Source: Sulfitobacter sp. W027
GTDB taxonomy: Bacteria; Pseudomonadota; Alphaproteobacteria; Rhodobacterales; Rhodobacteraceae
Direction: 5' to 3'
DNA length: 64,000 bases
Assembly: GCF_025143985.1 (NCBI RefSeq)
Contig: NZ_CP083566.1
Location: forward strand, 151,222-215,221
Numbering within the stretch: position 1 is the first letter of the stretch; every line of letters begins with the position of its first letter. A program made the translations under genes and the position numbers. Of this stretch, positions 36,636 to 45,647 are shown in pieces. The notes beneath the pieces were generated by a model that worked only from the letters and a program-made list of their open reading frames with translations, did not search any database and was not told where the DNA came from.

Positions 36636-36824
36636 TGAATTTACTCCTGTAACGCTTGAGCTTCAAATGTCACCGGGCGCTGCCCGCTTCAACACCGTCG
36701 CTAAAACAGGAACGTTTGGCGGGCGGGATCGGTTCGGATGGAACGTTGGCTTGGATGAGGGTGGGAACGTGGATTAGTTTCCGCCTTTGCGTATTTGAAC
36801 AGAACAGTTTTCTCCGTCTAGGGG

Positions 36825-36872
36825 GTGAAAACCGTATCTGCGGAACGGATATGTGAAAAACGCATACCTGCG
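36825..36872. repeat. Two direct repeats upstream of the amino acid importer
   Basis: GTGAAAACCGTATCTGCG (36825-36842) and GTGAAAAACGCATACCTGCG (36853-36872) are near-identical direct repeats 28 bp apart. They lie between the end of the response regulator gene and the leftward importer operon and could be paired binding sites for its regulator. The rest of 36636-36878 shows no gene. Confidence 0.5.
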
Positions 36873-36878
36873 GCAGGC

Positions 36879-38234
36879 TTAAAAAGCGTCGATATCGAGC
36901 CCTTCGGCGGCCCAAGCTGCCAGTTTTCTGTCTACCGTTTTGCGAGACACGCCCAACCGCCGCGCGGCCTCTGCCCGGTTGCCTTTGCACAGATCGAGAA
37001 TGTGCAGCATGTGGCGCTGTGTGACGAGTTCGAGGTCTTCGATCGCCCGTGGTCCATCAACCGAGCCATGCCCTGCGAAGGCTTCGGGCAAGCTGCCAAG
37101 GATGACCGAGCGTTCGATCAGGTTTCGCAATTCGCGCACATTGCCTGGCCAGTCGTAGCGCCGGAGTTTAAGCAAGGTCTCCGCATCCAATCGCAGCGCG
37201 GGCATACCAAGCGCAGTAGAGAATTGTTGCATGAACATCGCGGCCAGCTCCACAATATCGTCTGAGCGGTCCTTGAGCGGCGGCATCGCGACTTCGACCA
37301 CATTCATGCGGTGATAGAGGTCTGCTCGGAAGCGCCCCTCCGCCACCGCTTTCGGCAAATCGGCATTGGTGGCGAAAAGAAACCGCAGGTTCAGCGGGAT
37401 CTCCCGTTCGGCCCCCTCGGGGCGGATACGCTGGTCTTCCAACACCCGCAGCAGCGCCGCCTGAAGCTGTTCGGGCATCTGCGCTACTTCATCTAGGAAC
37501 AGCGTGCCGCCATCGGCCAAAAGGAACAGACCCGGTTGCAGGGTTTCATTCCCTTCCACCGCCCCAAAGAGTTCCGGCACGATCCGATCCGGCGTGATGG
37601 CAGCGCAGTTCACCGCGACAAAGGGATTGTCAGCGCGGTCAGACATCTGATGCAATTGCCGCGCGGCCAACTCCTTGCCCGTGCCGCTGGCTCCGGTGAA
37701 AAGAACCGGGGTCGGCACAGGGGCGAGGCGGCTCAGCATGCTGCGCACCTTTGCCAGCGCTTCGGACTTGCCGAGCATTTGAACCGCAGCGCCGCCATGC
37801 AACTCGCGCCGAAGCAGCGTATTGTCACGGCGCAGGTTCTTGCGGTCCAGCGTGCGGGACACCGCACCGAGGATTTGGTTCGCCCGAAAGGGTTTCAGCA
37901 CGAAATCACTGACCCCTGCCCGCAACGCGGCAATGGCGGTCTCGAGATCGGCATAAGCGGTGATCAGGATCGTATCGGCGTAGAACCCCTTGCGGCGCTG
38001 CTCCACCACCCATTCCAGACCGGTTTTGCCGGGCATGACATTGTCGAGCACGACCACATCAAAATGCGCCTCATCCAAGAGTTTGGTGGCCTCCGCAGGC
38101 GACGCCGCCTGCGCGACGCGCTTGACGCGCGGCTCCAGAATCTTAGTCAGGAAATGGCGCATGCCCGGTTCGTCGTCGATCACTAGGACCGACGCGCCTT
38201 CGAGCGTGCCGCCGTATTCATCGCCTGCCGCCAT
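36879..38234 (-). CDS. NtrC-architecture response regulator lacking the GAFTGA loop
   Basis: 451 residues: receiver (13-130) with Asp64 as phosphorylation site, Thr92 and Lys114; AAA+ domain with Walker A GASGTGKE (181-188) and Walker B GGTLFLDE (242-249); C-terminal Fis-type helix-turn-helix (RAEAARRLGVSRKTVDRKL). Between ELFG (221-224) and GLF (235-237) the sigma-54 contact loop GAFTGA is replaced by AVEGNETLQP and is about five residues shorter. NtrC of Rhodobacter capsulatus and HupR also lack this loop and do not act through sigma-54. It ends the leftward FDH gene block, so it likely controls formate dehydrogenase expression. No kinase gene is adjacent; one lies at 56647. Confidence 0.85.
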   Translation of the reverse strand: MAAGDEYGGTLEGASVLVIDDEPGMRHFLTKILEPRVKRVAQAASPAEATKLLDEAHFDVVVLDNVMPGKTGLEWVVEQRRKGFYADTILITAYADLETAIAALRAGVSDFVLKPFRANQILGAVSRTLDRKNLRRDNTLLRRELHGGAAVQMLGKSEALAKVRSMLSRLAPVPTPVLFTGASGTGKELAARQLHQMSDRADNPFVAVNCAAITPDRIVPELFGAVEGNETLQPGLFLLADGGTLFLDEVAQMPEQLQAALLRVLEDQRIRPEGAEREIPLNLRFLFATNADLPKAVAEGRFRADLYHRMNVVEVAMPPLKDRSDDIVELAAMFMQQFSTALGMPALRLDAETLLKLRRYDWPGNVRELRNLIERSVILGSLPEAFAGHGSVDGPRAIEDLELVTQRHMLHILDLCKGNRAEAARRLGVSRKTVDRKLAAWAAEGLDIDAF

Positions 38235-38251
38235 GATATGCCTCTTCGGTG

Positions 38252-38377
38252 TCAGTCCAATCGGACGTTTTCACCTGAATAGACCTCGGCCGAGGAAAAG
38301 CCTATCTCATGCAGTCCGAAATAGGCCACAACGCCGATCACCGCGACGCCCAGAAACCCTGCCAGCATGGCTTTCAT
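38252..38377 (-). CDS. Small single-pass membrane protein in the FDH cluster
   Basis: 41 codons: MKAMLAGFLGVAVIGVVAYFGLHE then a short polar tail ending NVRLD. One hydrophobic helix of about 18 residues spans the membrane. AAAGGA lies about 9 bases before the ATG. It sits 34 bp after the FDH gamma gene and 17 bp before the response regulator, in the same direction. It could be a small FDH subunit or assembly peptide; no family is recognised. Confidence 0.6.
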   Translation of the reverse strand: MKAMLAGFLGVAVIGVVAYFGLHEIGFSSAEVYSGENVRLD

Positions 38378-38411
38378 TGCGCGTATCCTTTTACCTGAAC
38401 GCCGCCGCCCG

Positions 38412-39611
38412 TCATTCTGCGGGGGTCCGTTTGTCATGCTTGACCTCATCGAGCCAGAGCGAGTGGTGCTGCTCTGCCCAACGTTCATCAACCTCGCCGT
38501 TGCCCATGGCGTCAAAGGCGCCCTCCATACCGAGTGTCCCGATATAGATGTGGCCCAAGATCACCGCCATCATCACAAAGCCGATGATCGCATGCCAAAG
38601 CTGTGCATATTGCATTTCCGCATGAGGCGTCAGATCGTCCTGCAAGGGACCAAGGCCCGCCGCGTCAGCCACGCCGATGTCGTTGATAAGACCAAAGGTA
38701 TGGCCAAAAAGCTGGATCTCAAAGGGGAACAGCAGCGACAGGCCCGAGAGCGATACAGAGAAGCCCAAGAGGATCACGGCCCAGAAGACAATCTTTTGGC
38801 CGAAGTTAAACTTTTTGGCGGGCGGGTGTTTGTCGCCGATAAAGCCACCGCCCTGTTTGATCCAGACCCAATCAGTCTTGTTCGGGATATTGTGCCAAAT
38901 CCACATGAAGAAAACCATGACCAGCGCGATCATAAAGGCCCATGAGACGTTGTTGTGGATGAACTTCGATCCGGTCAGCAGGACAGAGTTAAACTCATGC
39001 CCTAAAAGCGGGATGACGACCTTACGGCCAAAGAGCGTGGCCAAGCCGGTCAGTGCGAGCAAGATGAACGATCCCGCCAGCATCCAATGCGCGAAACGCT
39101 CAATCGCTTTGAAACGGGTTACAGTGCGGCCAACCTTGCCGCCTTCGATGCGGATGCGCCCTCGCAGCAAATAGAACAGCAAGAGCACGGCCAGTGTCCC
39201 CGCCAGCAGCCAGCTGCCGTAAGTCGCCAGCGGCCCTTCACGGAAGTTCAGCCACCAGATGCCGTTGTCTTGCACCAGCACGCGGCCGGTCTTGTTCATG
39301 GTGCTGACCTTTACGGGCAACTCGTCATAGCGAATACCACGCCACAGGTCTGGGTCGGAGCGTCCACCCAACGGGCCAAGCCCCGGCACCGTCGCGGCAT
39401 CGCCACCTAGGTTATTGCGTCTGAACCCATCGTCGATTTCGGCACCGCTCTGTCGGCGTTCGATATCAGCCAAGTTCTGAGCCCCACCGGTGCTGGTGCG
39501 GTCAATCGCCGAAGGAGTCGCGTTCTCGGGCAGGCGCACGTCCTGCGCCGTAGCGCTGACCGGCAGCGCGGCCAAGGCGAGAATGAAAAGAGCCATCAGG
39601 TGGCGCAGCAT
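38412..39611 (-). CDS. fdhC: Formate dehydrogenase gamma subunit (cytochrome b556)
   Basis: 399 residues, longer than E. coli FdnI because of a cleavable signal (1-22) and a periplasmic segment of about 120 residues before the membrane domain. Four helices follow, with haem-ligand histidines in FAHWMLAG (near 172), HNNVSWAF (near 220) and LWHAIIGF (near 345). It passes electrons from the periplasmic alpha-beta dimer to quinone. The order on the minus strand is alpha, beta, gamma. The symbol follows common use for FDH cytochrome subunits. Confidence 0.9.
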   Translation of the reverse strand: MLRHLMALFILALAALPVSATAQDVRLPENATPSAIDRTSTGGAQNLADIERRQSGAEIDDGFRRNNLGGDAATVPGLGPLGGRSDPDLWRGIRYDELPVKVSTMNKTGRVLVQDNGIWWLNFREGPLATYGSWLLAGTLAVLLLFYLLRGRIRIEGGKVGRTVTRFKAIERFAHWMLAGSFILLALTGLATLFGRKVVIPLLGHEFNSVLLTGSKFIHNNVSWAFMIALVMVFFMWIWHNIPNKTDWVWIKQGGGFIGDKHPPAKKFNFGQKIVFWAVILLGFSVSLSGLSLLFPFEIQLFGHTFGLINDIGVADAAGLGPLQDDLTPHAEMQYAQLWHAIIGFVMMAVILGHIYIGTLGMEGAFDAMGNGEVDERWAEQHHSLWLDEVKHDKRTPAE

Positions 39612-39677
39612 GGGTAATCCCCCGGCTAGACAGATATGGAGAAAAGGGACGGCCCGGTCAGGCCGCCCCGAAAGCCG

Positions 39678-40271
39678 TTACTGGCCCTTTTGCTCGTAAG
39701 CCGTGCCCCAGCCCCAAGCGCCGGAACCAAAGCCGCGCGCGACGACGCGCTCGCGGTAGATGTCGGAGACCATGTCACCGTCACCGGCCAGCAGCGCTTT
39801 GGTCGAACACATCTCGGCGCAGATCGGCAGTTTGCCTTCCGCAATCCGGTTGCGGCCGTACTTCTGGAACTCGGCTTGGCTGTGGTTCTCTTCGGGGCCA
39901 CCGGCGCAGAAGGTACATTTGTCCATCTTGCCGCGGCTGCCGAAGTTGCCGGCCTGCGGATACTGCGGCGCGCCGAAGGGACAGGCGTAGAAGCAGTAAC
40001 CGCAGCCGATGCAGAGGTCCTTGGAGTGGAGCACAATGCCGTCATCTGTCTGGTAGAAACAATCTACCGGGCAGACCGCCATGCAGGGCGCATCCGAGCA
40101 GTGCATACAGGCGACCGAGATCGAGCGTTCGCCCGGCTGGCCGTCCTGAATGGTCACCACGCGGCGGCGGTTGATGCCCCAAGGTACTTCGTGTTCGTTC
40201 TTACAAGCCGTTACACATGCGTTGCATTCAATGCAGCGCTCGGCATCGCAGAGAAACTTTGCTCTTGCCAT
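39678..40271 (-). CDS. fdh3B: Formate dehydrogenase beta subunit, iron-sulfur (FDH3 type)
   Basis: 197 residues with four Cys clusters for [4Fe-4S]: CIECNACVTAC (near 15), CMHCSDAPCMAVCP (near 55), CIGCGYCFYACP (near 92) and CTFCAGGP with later cysteines (near 125-155). It relays electrons from the catalytic subunit to cytochrome b. It lies 12 bp after the alpha gene. It lacks the C-terminal membrane anchor of E. coli FdnH, as is usual for the FDH3 group. Confidence 0.92.
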   Translation of the reverse strand: MARAKFLCDAERCIECNACVTACKNEHEVPWGINRRRVVTIQDGQPGERSISVACMHCSDAPCMAVCPVDCFYQTDDGIVLHSKDLCIGCGYCFYACPFGAPQYPQAGNFGSRGKMDKCTFCAGGPEENHSQAEFQKYGRNRIAEGKLPICAEMCSTKALLAGDGDMVSDIYRERVVARGFGSGAWGWGTAYEQKGQ

Positions 40272-40283
40272 TCTCTTATCTCC

Positions 40284-43271
40284 TTACGCTGGCATAATCT
40301 TGCAGAGAGTCGCTTTGGTCTCCTGCATTTGCGTGACTGAATCGTAGCCGTAGGTCTGAACCGTGTTGGTGCTTTCGCCCAGAACAATCGGATCGGCCCC
40401 GTCGGGGTATTTGTCCCGCAGGCTGACGCCGCCCATGTGCCCGCCGAAGTGGAAGGGCATGAAGGCCACGCCCTCGCCCACCCGTTCGGTGACCATGGCC
40501 ATCACCTTGATCTTGCCCCCCTCCGGGCCTTCGACCCAGACATCGGCCCCGTCACGTACGCCCAGATTGTTGGCGTCACGGGTGTTGATCTCGATGAACA
40601 TGTTCTGCTGCAGCTCGGCCAACCATGGGTTCGACCGGGTCTCGTCCCCGCCGCCCTCATATTCGACCAGACGGCCAGAGGTGAGGATGATCGGGAACTC
40701 CTCAGAAAAGTCATTCTTTTGGATGGACGCATAAAGCGTCGGCACCCTCCAGAAGGTCTTATCGTCATAGGTCGGATAATCCGCCACCAGATCACGCCGG
40801 TTGGAATAGAGCGGCTCGCGGTGTTTTGGCACCGGGTCGGGGAAGGTCCAGACCACGCAGCGGGCCTTGGCGTTGCCGAAGGGTGCGCAGCCATGCTCGA
40901 TCGCCACCCGCTGGATGCCGCCCGAGAGGTCGGTCTTCCAGTTGATACCGCCAACTTGGGCCACGTAATCCGACTCCATCTCGCCCTGTTGCGAGGTTTC
41001 GCCGACTTCCTCTTGACCATCGTCCGCATTCTCCGGGGCTTGATAGCCCGCGACGGCTTCGATGCTCTGCCGTTCCTCCGCCGTCAGATCGCCGTCCCAT
41101 CCCAGATCCATCAGCATCTGCATGGTGAATTCGGGATAGCCGTCCTTGATCTCGGACCCTTTGGAATAGACGCCTTCGGCCAGCAGGTTCTCACCATCCC
41201 GCTCCACGCCGAAACGGGCGCGGAAGGTCAGGCCACCTTCGGCAACCGGCAGCGACATATCGTAAAGGTTCGCGGTGCCGGGGTGGTTCATTTCGGGTGT
41301 GCCCCAGCAGGGCCACGGCATGCCATAGTAATCGCCATCGGCAGGGCCGCCTTTGGCGCGCAGGGTGGTCTTGTCGAAGGTATGCTGGTTCTGCATGTGC
41401 ATCTTCATCCGCTCGGGCGACTGCCCGGTGTAGCCGATGGTCCACATGCCGCGGTTGAACTCGCGGGTCAGATCCTCGACCAGCGGCTCTTCACCGTTCA
41501 CTTCGATGTTGCGGAACATGCGATCCTCGAAGCCGAATTTCTTGGCGAACTTGTAGAGGATCGTTTGGTCCGGCAGGCTTTCGAACAGCGGTTCGACGAC
41601 CTTTTCGCGCCACTGCAGCGAGCGGTTGGACGCGGTGACAGAACCCGATGTCTCGAACTGCGTACAGGCCGGAAGCAGATAGGTATTGTCGGTCCGGTCA
41701 TGCAGAACGGCGGAAACGGTCGGGTAAGGATCGACCACGACCAGCAGGTCGAGCTTCTCCATCGCCGTTTTCATCTCACCCTGACGGGTCTGCGAGTTCG
41801 GCGCATGGCCCCAGAGCACCATCGCCTTGGTATTGTCCGGCTGCTCAAGGTTCTCGCGCGCTTCAAGCACACCGTCGATCCATCGCGATACCGGGATGCC
41901 GGTGAGGTTAATCATCTTCTGCTCTTCACCCGCGCCATCGGTCCAAGACGCGAAACGGCTCTGGATCCATTCCAGATCCTCGCCCCAGACGCGCGCCCAA
42001 TGGGCCCAGGAACCGTCCGACAGACCGTAGTAGCCCGGCAGCGTGTCGGCCAGAACGCCGAGGTCCGTGGCACCCTGCACGTTGTCGTGACCGCGGAAGA
42101 TGTTGGTGCCGCCACCGGCGGTGCCCATGTTGCCCAGAGCCAGCTGCAAGATGCAGTAAGCGCGGGTGTTGTTGTTACCATTGGTGTGCTGCGTCCCACC
42201 CATGCACCAGATCACGGTGCCGGGGCGGTGGTTCGCCAAGGTCCGCGCAACGCGCTGAAGCTGCTCGCCCGGAACACCGGTGACGCGCTCGACCTCGTCG
42301 GGCGTCCAGTTGGCGACTTCCTTGCGGATCTCATCCATGCCCCAGACACGGGTGCGGATGAACTCCTTGTCCTCCCAACCGTTCTCGAAGATGTGGTAGA
42401 GGATACCCCATACCAGCGCCACGTCCGAGCCCGGACGGAAGCGGACGAATTCGTCCGCATGGGCCGCGGTGCGGGTGAAACGCGGGTCGCAGACGATCAG
42501 CGGCGCGTTGTTTTCCTCTTTTGCCTTCAGCACGTGCTGCAGCGAGACCGGGTGCGCCTCGGCGGGGTTGCCGCCGATGATGAAGATCGCCTTCGACTTG
42601 TGGATGTCGTTGTAGCTGTTGGTCATGGCGCCGTAGCCCCATGTGTTCGCCACGCCCGCCACGGTGGTGGAGTGACAGATCCGCGCCTGGTGGTCGACGT
42701 TGTTGGTGCCCCAATAGGCGGCAAACTTGCGGAACAGATAGGCCTGTTCGTTGGAATGTTTGGCCGAGCCCAGCCAATAGACCGAATCCGGGCCGGAGGT
42801 GTCACGGATCGACAGCATCTGATCGCCGATCTCGTTGATCGCCTGCTCCCAGGAAATTCGCTGCCATTCTCCGCCGACTTTCTTCATCGGGTACTTCAGG
42901 CGGCGCTCGCCGTGGGCGTGCTCGCGGACCGAGGCACCCTTGGCGCAATGCGCGCCGAGGTTGAAGGGGCTGTCCCAACCGGGTTCCTGACCCAGCCAAA
43001 CACCGTCCGACACTTCCGCGATGACGGTACAACCGACCGAGCAATGGGTGCAGACGGATTTCTTGATTTCCATCTTGCCGCTGACGGCGGCTGTGGCGGC
43101 TGATGCCTGTTGCACGCTGCCCGCGGTGCCTGCGATCGCCGCAAGCCCGCCGATGGCAAGGCCCGAACCGCGCAGAAACGCACGCCGGTCAATTCCGCTG
43201 CGCGCCACGTCGGACATGATGCCTGCCCGCTGCGCAGACCGCGCGACCCCATTGGTCTTTTTCCTCAACAT
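40284..43271 (-). CDS. fdhA: Formate dehydrogenase alpha (catalytic) subunit, Tat-exported, cysteine type
   Basis: 995-residue molybdopterin enzyme that oxidises formate to CO2 in the periplasm. The twin-arginine signal DRRAFLRGSG (about 28-37) is followed by one [4Fe-4S] motif, CTHCSVGC (near 74-81) with a later Cys in HCAKGAS. The metal ligand is Cys199 in ARICHSTTVAG, where E. coli FdnG has selenocysteine; the neighbouring histidine is kept. A Tat-signal protein, chaperone, and tungstate importer in the same island suggest W or Mo at the active site. GGGAG precedes the ATG. Confidence 0.95.
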   Translation of the reverse strand: MLRKKTNGVARSAQRAGIMSDVARSGIDRRAFLRGSGLAIGGLAAIAGTAGSVQQASAATAAVSGKMEIKKSVCTHCSVGCTVIAEVSDGVWLGQEPGWDSPFNLGAHCAKGASVREHAHGERRLKYPMKKVGGEWQRISWEQAINEIGDQMLSIRDTSGPDSVYWLGSAKHSNEQAYLFRKFAAYWGTNNVDHQARICHSTTVAGVANTWGYGAMTNSYNDIHKSKAIFIIGGNPAEAHPVSLQHVLKAKEENNAPLIVCDPRFTRTAAHADEFVRFRPGSDVALVWGILYHIFENGWEDKEFIRTRVWGMDEIRKEVANWTPDEVERVTGVPGEQLQRVARTLANHRPGTVIWCMGGTQHTNGNNNTRAYCILQLALGNMGTAGGGTNIFRGHDNVQGATDLGVLADTLPGYYGLSDGSWAHWARVWGEDLEWIQSRFASWTDGAGEEQKMINLTGIPVSRWIDGVLEARENLEQPDNTKAMVLWGHAPNSQTRQGEMKTAMEKLDLLVVVDPYPTVSAVLHDRTDNTYLLPACTQFETSGSVTASNRSLQWREKVVEPLFESLPDQTILYKFAKKFGFEDRMFRNIEVNGEEPLVEDLTREFNRGMWTIGYTGQSPERMKMHMQNQHTFDKTTLRAKGGPADGDYYGMPWPCWGTPEMNHPGTANLYDMSLPVAEGGLTFRARFGVERDGENLLAEGVYSKGSEIKDGYPEFTMQMLMDLGWDGDLTAEERQSIEAVAGYQAPENADDGQEEVGETSQQGEMESDYVAQVGGINWKTDLSGGIQRVAIEHGCAPFGNAKARCVVWTFPDPVPKHREPLYSNRRDLVADYPTYDDKTFWRVPTLYASIQKNDFSEEFPIILTSGRLVEYEGGGDETRSNPWLAELQQNMFIEINTRDANNLGVRDGADVWVEGPEGGKIKVMAMVTERVGEGVAFMPFHFGGHMGGVSLRDKYPDGADPIVLGESTNTVQTYGYDSVTQMQETKATLCKIMPA

Positions 43272-43378
43272 ATCTTCACTCCCTATGCGCGGGGCTGGTC
43301 CCCGCCTGAGGTGGCTATTGAACGGCGGGCGCTGGACGCCCTGCCAAGTTTACGGGGTTAGTACCCCTTTTTATCTGA

Positions 43379-43591
43379 TTAGAACCGCGCCGCGGCGTAG
43401 TAGGCGCGCGTATGCTCTGTGTCTTGGATGCGGTCCGACGACAGGTCGGGGGCCTTGGCCGCTTCAGCTTCGGTCCCGGTGGTGGCCACGGCGACGGCGG
43501 CTAGGGGCGCGGCGGTGCCTGCAAATTTCAGGAAATCGCGCCGATCCTTGCGAACGGGTGCGTCGGTGGAACCCTCTGGCTTGCGTGTCAT
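43379..43591 (-). CDS. Formate dehydrogenase region Tat-signal protein
   Basis: 70 residues: a polar lead, twin-arginine motif RKDRRDFLKFAGTAAP (about 14-29), a hydrophobic stretch and a short tail DTEHTRAYYAAARF. This matches the small Tat-target proteins regularly encoded just before FDH alpha in proteobacteria. Its role is unknown; helper or subunit in FDH export has been suggested for the family. It lies between the chaperone gene and fdhA in one operon. Confidence 0.85.
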   Translation of the reverse strand: MTRKPEGSTDAPVRKDRRDFLKFAGTAAPLAAVAVATTGTEAEAAKAPDLSSDRIQDTEHTRAYYAAARF

Positions 43592-43656
43592 GTTGTCTCT
43601 CCTGTTACGTCTTTTGTTCAGGGGCGCGCGGCCCCGCTTGTCTCATCTCGTCTTGT

Positions 43657-44265
43657 CTAATTGTCTTTGCTCAGTCGGAACGCCTCTGCTTCGATCTGCA
43701 TGAACGCACGGCCGATCTTGCCCACGGGGGCGTAGAAGACTGAATTCTTCGCGCCTTCGAGGTCAGCAAAGAAGTGGCTGGCCCAAGGGGCGATATGGCG
43801 GTTAAAGAAGGTCTTTTGCTGCGCCAGCGTGGCCGGGGTTGAAAAACGACCCGCGATCATCGCGCCCATCATCTCCATGAGCGAGGCGATATTGTCTTCA
43901 GGTTCAAACACATTCGCCGCCCGCTCAAGCCCACGCGCGACCATATCTTGGCGCAGCGCCGCCAGCGGCTTTTCGTTGAGAAACCCAGTGAGGTAAAAGC
44001 TTGCATAGGGCAGCAGCTCGCCCCGGCCCAGCCCGATGAAGAGCCGGTTGAACTCACTCTCCGCCCCCGACGGTTTGGTTCTGGAGGCGAGTTTTGAAAG
44101 CGCTTTGAAGCCCTGCCCCAATTCGCTGTCGTCCCCAGAAAGGGCCGCGCATTGATCCAGCAGCATTTGATCCGGTGGCCCGGCAAGGATAAGCCCCATA
44201 AAGTTGTATAGGTCCGCGCGCAGGCGGTCCTCTTCGGGGAGGGGCGTTGCGGCCAATTGGGTCAT
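43657..44265 (-). CDS. TorD/DmsD-family chaperone for formate dehydrogenase
   Basis: 202 residues, all-helical TorD-type protein. The ENLY-like early segment RADLYNFMGLILAGPPD, and the later EPEDNIASLMEMM and FFNRHIAPWASHFFADLE (near 150-170) are the family signature E-P-x-D-H and W-x-x-x-F-F-x-D-L-E regions. Such chaperones hold a molybdoenzyme and its Tat signal until cofactor loading is complete. Its start overlaps the DUF3306 stop by 4 bp. Confidence 0.9.
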   Translation of the reverse strand: MTQLAATPLPEEDRLRADLYNFMGLILAGPPDQMLLDQCAALSGDDSELGQGFKALSKLASRTKPSGAESEFNRLFIGLGRGELLPYASFYLTGFLNEKPLAALRQDMVARGLERAANVFEPEDNIASLMEMMGAMIAGRFSTPATLAQQKTFFNRHIAPWASHFFADLEGAKNSVFYAPVGKIGRAFMQIEAEAFRLSKDN

Positions 44266-44909
44266 GCGCTGCTACCTTCCATGTCCTGTGCCAGATCGCT
44301 GGCAAATTGAAACCGCATCCGGCGGTGGGTCGGTGCGGCCTGTTCGGCCTCTTCCCCGGCATGATCTACAGGCGCGCTATAGGTCTGCTGAGGAGCTGTT
44401 TGCGCCAGCGCCATCTCTGTTCGGCGCGGGGCAGGCACGACCACATCATGGGTCGATGCAAGAACGGGCGCATCTTCCGCAACCGCTTCAGCCGCTCCCT
44501 CGGGCGCATCAGTCTCAGCCGTCAATATCTCTTCGACCTTGGCCACCATGCCGCGGCCCACTTGATAGATCGTATTGACCGGCTTGCCCGCCGTCGCTGC
44601 CGCTGTGTAATCGTCGTCGTAATCATTCAATCCGTCAAGGCAGGCGAGCACGGGATTGGTCCGCCAGAAGCTGCGCAGTGCGCGGGTCTTGAGCCGTTGC
44701 GGCAATTGCGCCTTGAGAAAGGCGCGCAGCTGTTCGCCATTCACCAGGTCCTCGGGCGCGGGCAAATCGAACTCGGCCAGCAGATCGTCATCGCTGCGTT
44801 CGGCCAGTGCTGCTTCTTCGGCCTCAGCCGCGCGAGCTTGGAGCGCAAGCGCTTCGGCTTCGGCCTCAGCCGCGACGGCGGCGCGCCGGTTTTTCCAAAA
44901 TCCGCTCAT
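44262..44909 (-). CDS. DUF3306 protein of the FDH operon
   Basis: 215 residues, acidic and Ala-rich, starting MSGFWKNRRAAVAAEAEAEA. The conserved part (about 40-120) includes LPAPEDLVNGEQLRAFLKAQLPQRLKTRALRSFWRTNPVLACLDGLNDYDDDY split over two helices; the C-terminal third is low complexity. No catalytic motif. DUF3306 genes are found beside DUF3305 and FDH genes, so an assembly role is inferred. Overlaps both neighbours by 4 bp. Confidence 0.85.
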   Translation of the reverse strand: MSGFWKNRRAAVAAEAEAEALALQARAAEAEEAALAERSDDDLLAEFDLPAPEDLVNGEQLRAFLKAQLPQRLKTRALRSFWRTNPVLACLDGLNDYDDDYTAAATAGKPVNTIYQVGRGMVAKVEEILTAETDAPEGAAEAVAEDAPVLASTHDVVVPAPRRTEMALAQTAPQQTYSAPVDHAGEEAEQAAPTHRRMRFQFASDLAQDMEGSSA

Positions 44910-45475
44910 GCCAGACGCTTTCGTTTCAACGTAGGCGAGGCATAGACATCAGCCGGTTTCTCGACACGCGGATCGCCAATGCCATCTTGCTTGTGATCCG
45001 TCCGCAAACGATCGCGGCGGCGCTTTACGAAGGCTTCCTCTTGGTGGAACTCTTCGACGAACTCTTGCACCCAAGCCAAAAGCCCGGGTGTCATCGCGAC
45101 CTTTTCGACCACTTCCTCAGCGCTGTCACAATAGTCCTGCGCCTCATAGGGAGACGCCGTGACGAGGGCCAGTTTGAAGGGCCGTTCGAGTGCGCCGGGA
45201 ATGGGGCGCAACACCACATAGACGCAAGGCACATCGGCACCCAGCCCGTGAACATAGGCTTCCGTCTCCGCCCCATGGAGTTCAAGCGTGAGCGTGGCGG
45301 CATGGTATTCGACGATTTCACCCTCGCGGCGCAGCTCGCGCCAATCCGCCTCCCCGGCACCGGGCAGCACGGCGGTCGCCTTCCAGCTCCACTTGGCCCA
45401 ACGGGTTACCCCCGGCGCGCGCCGCAGTACAATGCCCAAAGGCATCGTCCGATACATTGTCGGGTTATGGATCAA
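44906..45475 (-). CDS. DUF3305 protein of the FDH operon
   Basis: 189 residues from a TTG start at 45475, chosen because GGAGGA stands six bases upstream; the ATG at 45457 (183 residues, from YRTMPLG) lacks a ribosome site. MPLGIVLRRAPGVTRWAKWSWKA is the typical DUF3305 opening, and YVVLRP and LALVTASPYEAQDY follow. Function unknown, always with DUF3306 and FDH. It is the first gene of the leftward FDH operon, so the operon promoter lies in 45476-45825. Confidence 0.82.
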   Translation of the reverse strand: MIHNPTMYRTMPLGIVLRRAPGVTRWAKWSWKATAVLPGAGEADWRELRREGEIVEYHAATLTLELHGAETEAYVHGLGADVPCVYVVLRPIPGALERPFKLALVTASPYEAQDYCDSAEEVVEKVAMTPGLLAWVQEFVEEFHQEEAFVKRRRDRLRTDHKQDGIGDPRVEKPADVYASPTLKRKRLA

Positions 45476-45647
45476 CTGGCTCCTCCGTTTCACCAAGCTT
45501 CGACCGAAAGACCTGCCCGAGGGAAGCGTAAATCTGCGCGGTGCCCCAAAAATCCGGCTTTACAGACAAGATGACCCGCCGCTTTGGCCCCTCAACGACC
45601 CTTAGGCCTATTTGTCTAACTTGAGTGTTTAACTAGGAAAACGAGGG

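Noticed and set aside
36879-38234. Annotation as sigma-54-dependent activator
   Set aside because: The GAFTGA loop needed for sigma-54 contact is absent.
40437-43103. An open frame of 888 codons on the plus strand, antisense to fdhA
   Set aside because: Frames this long on the opposite strand arise from high GC content and codon bias. It lacks a ribosome site and recognisable domains, while fdhA on the minus strand has complete motifs.
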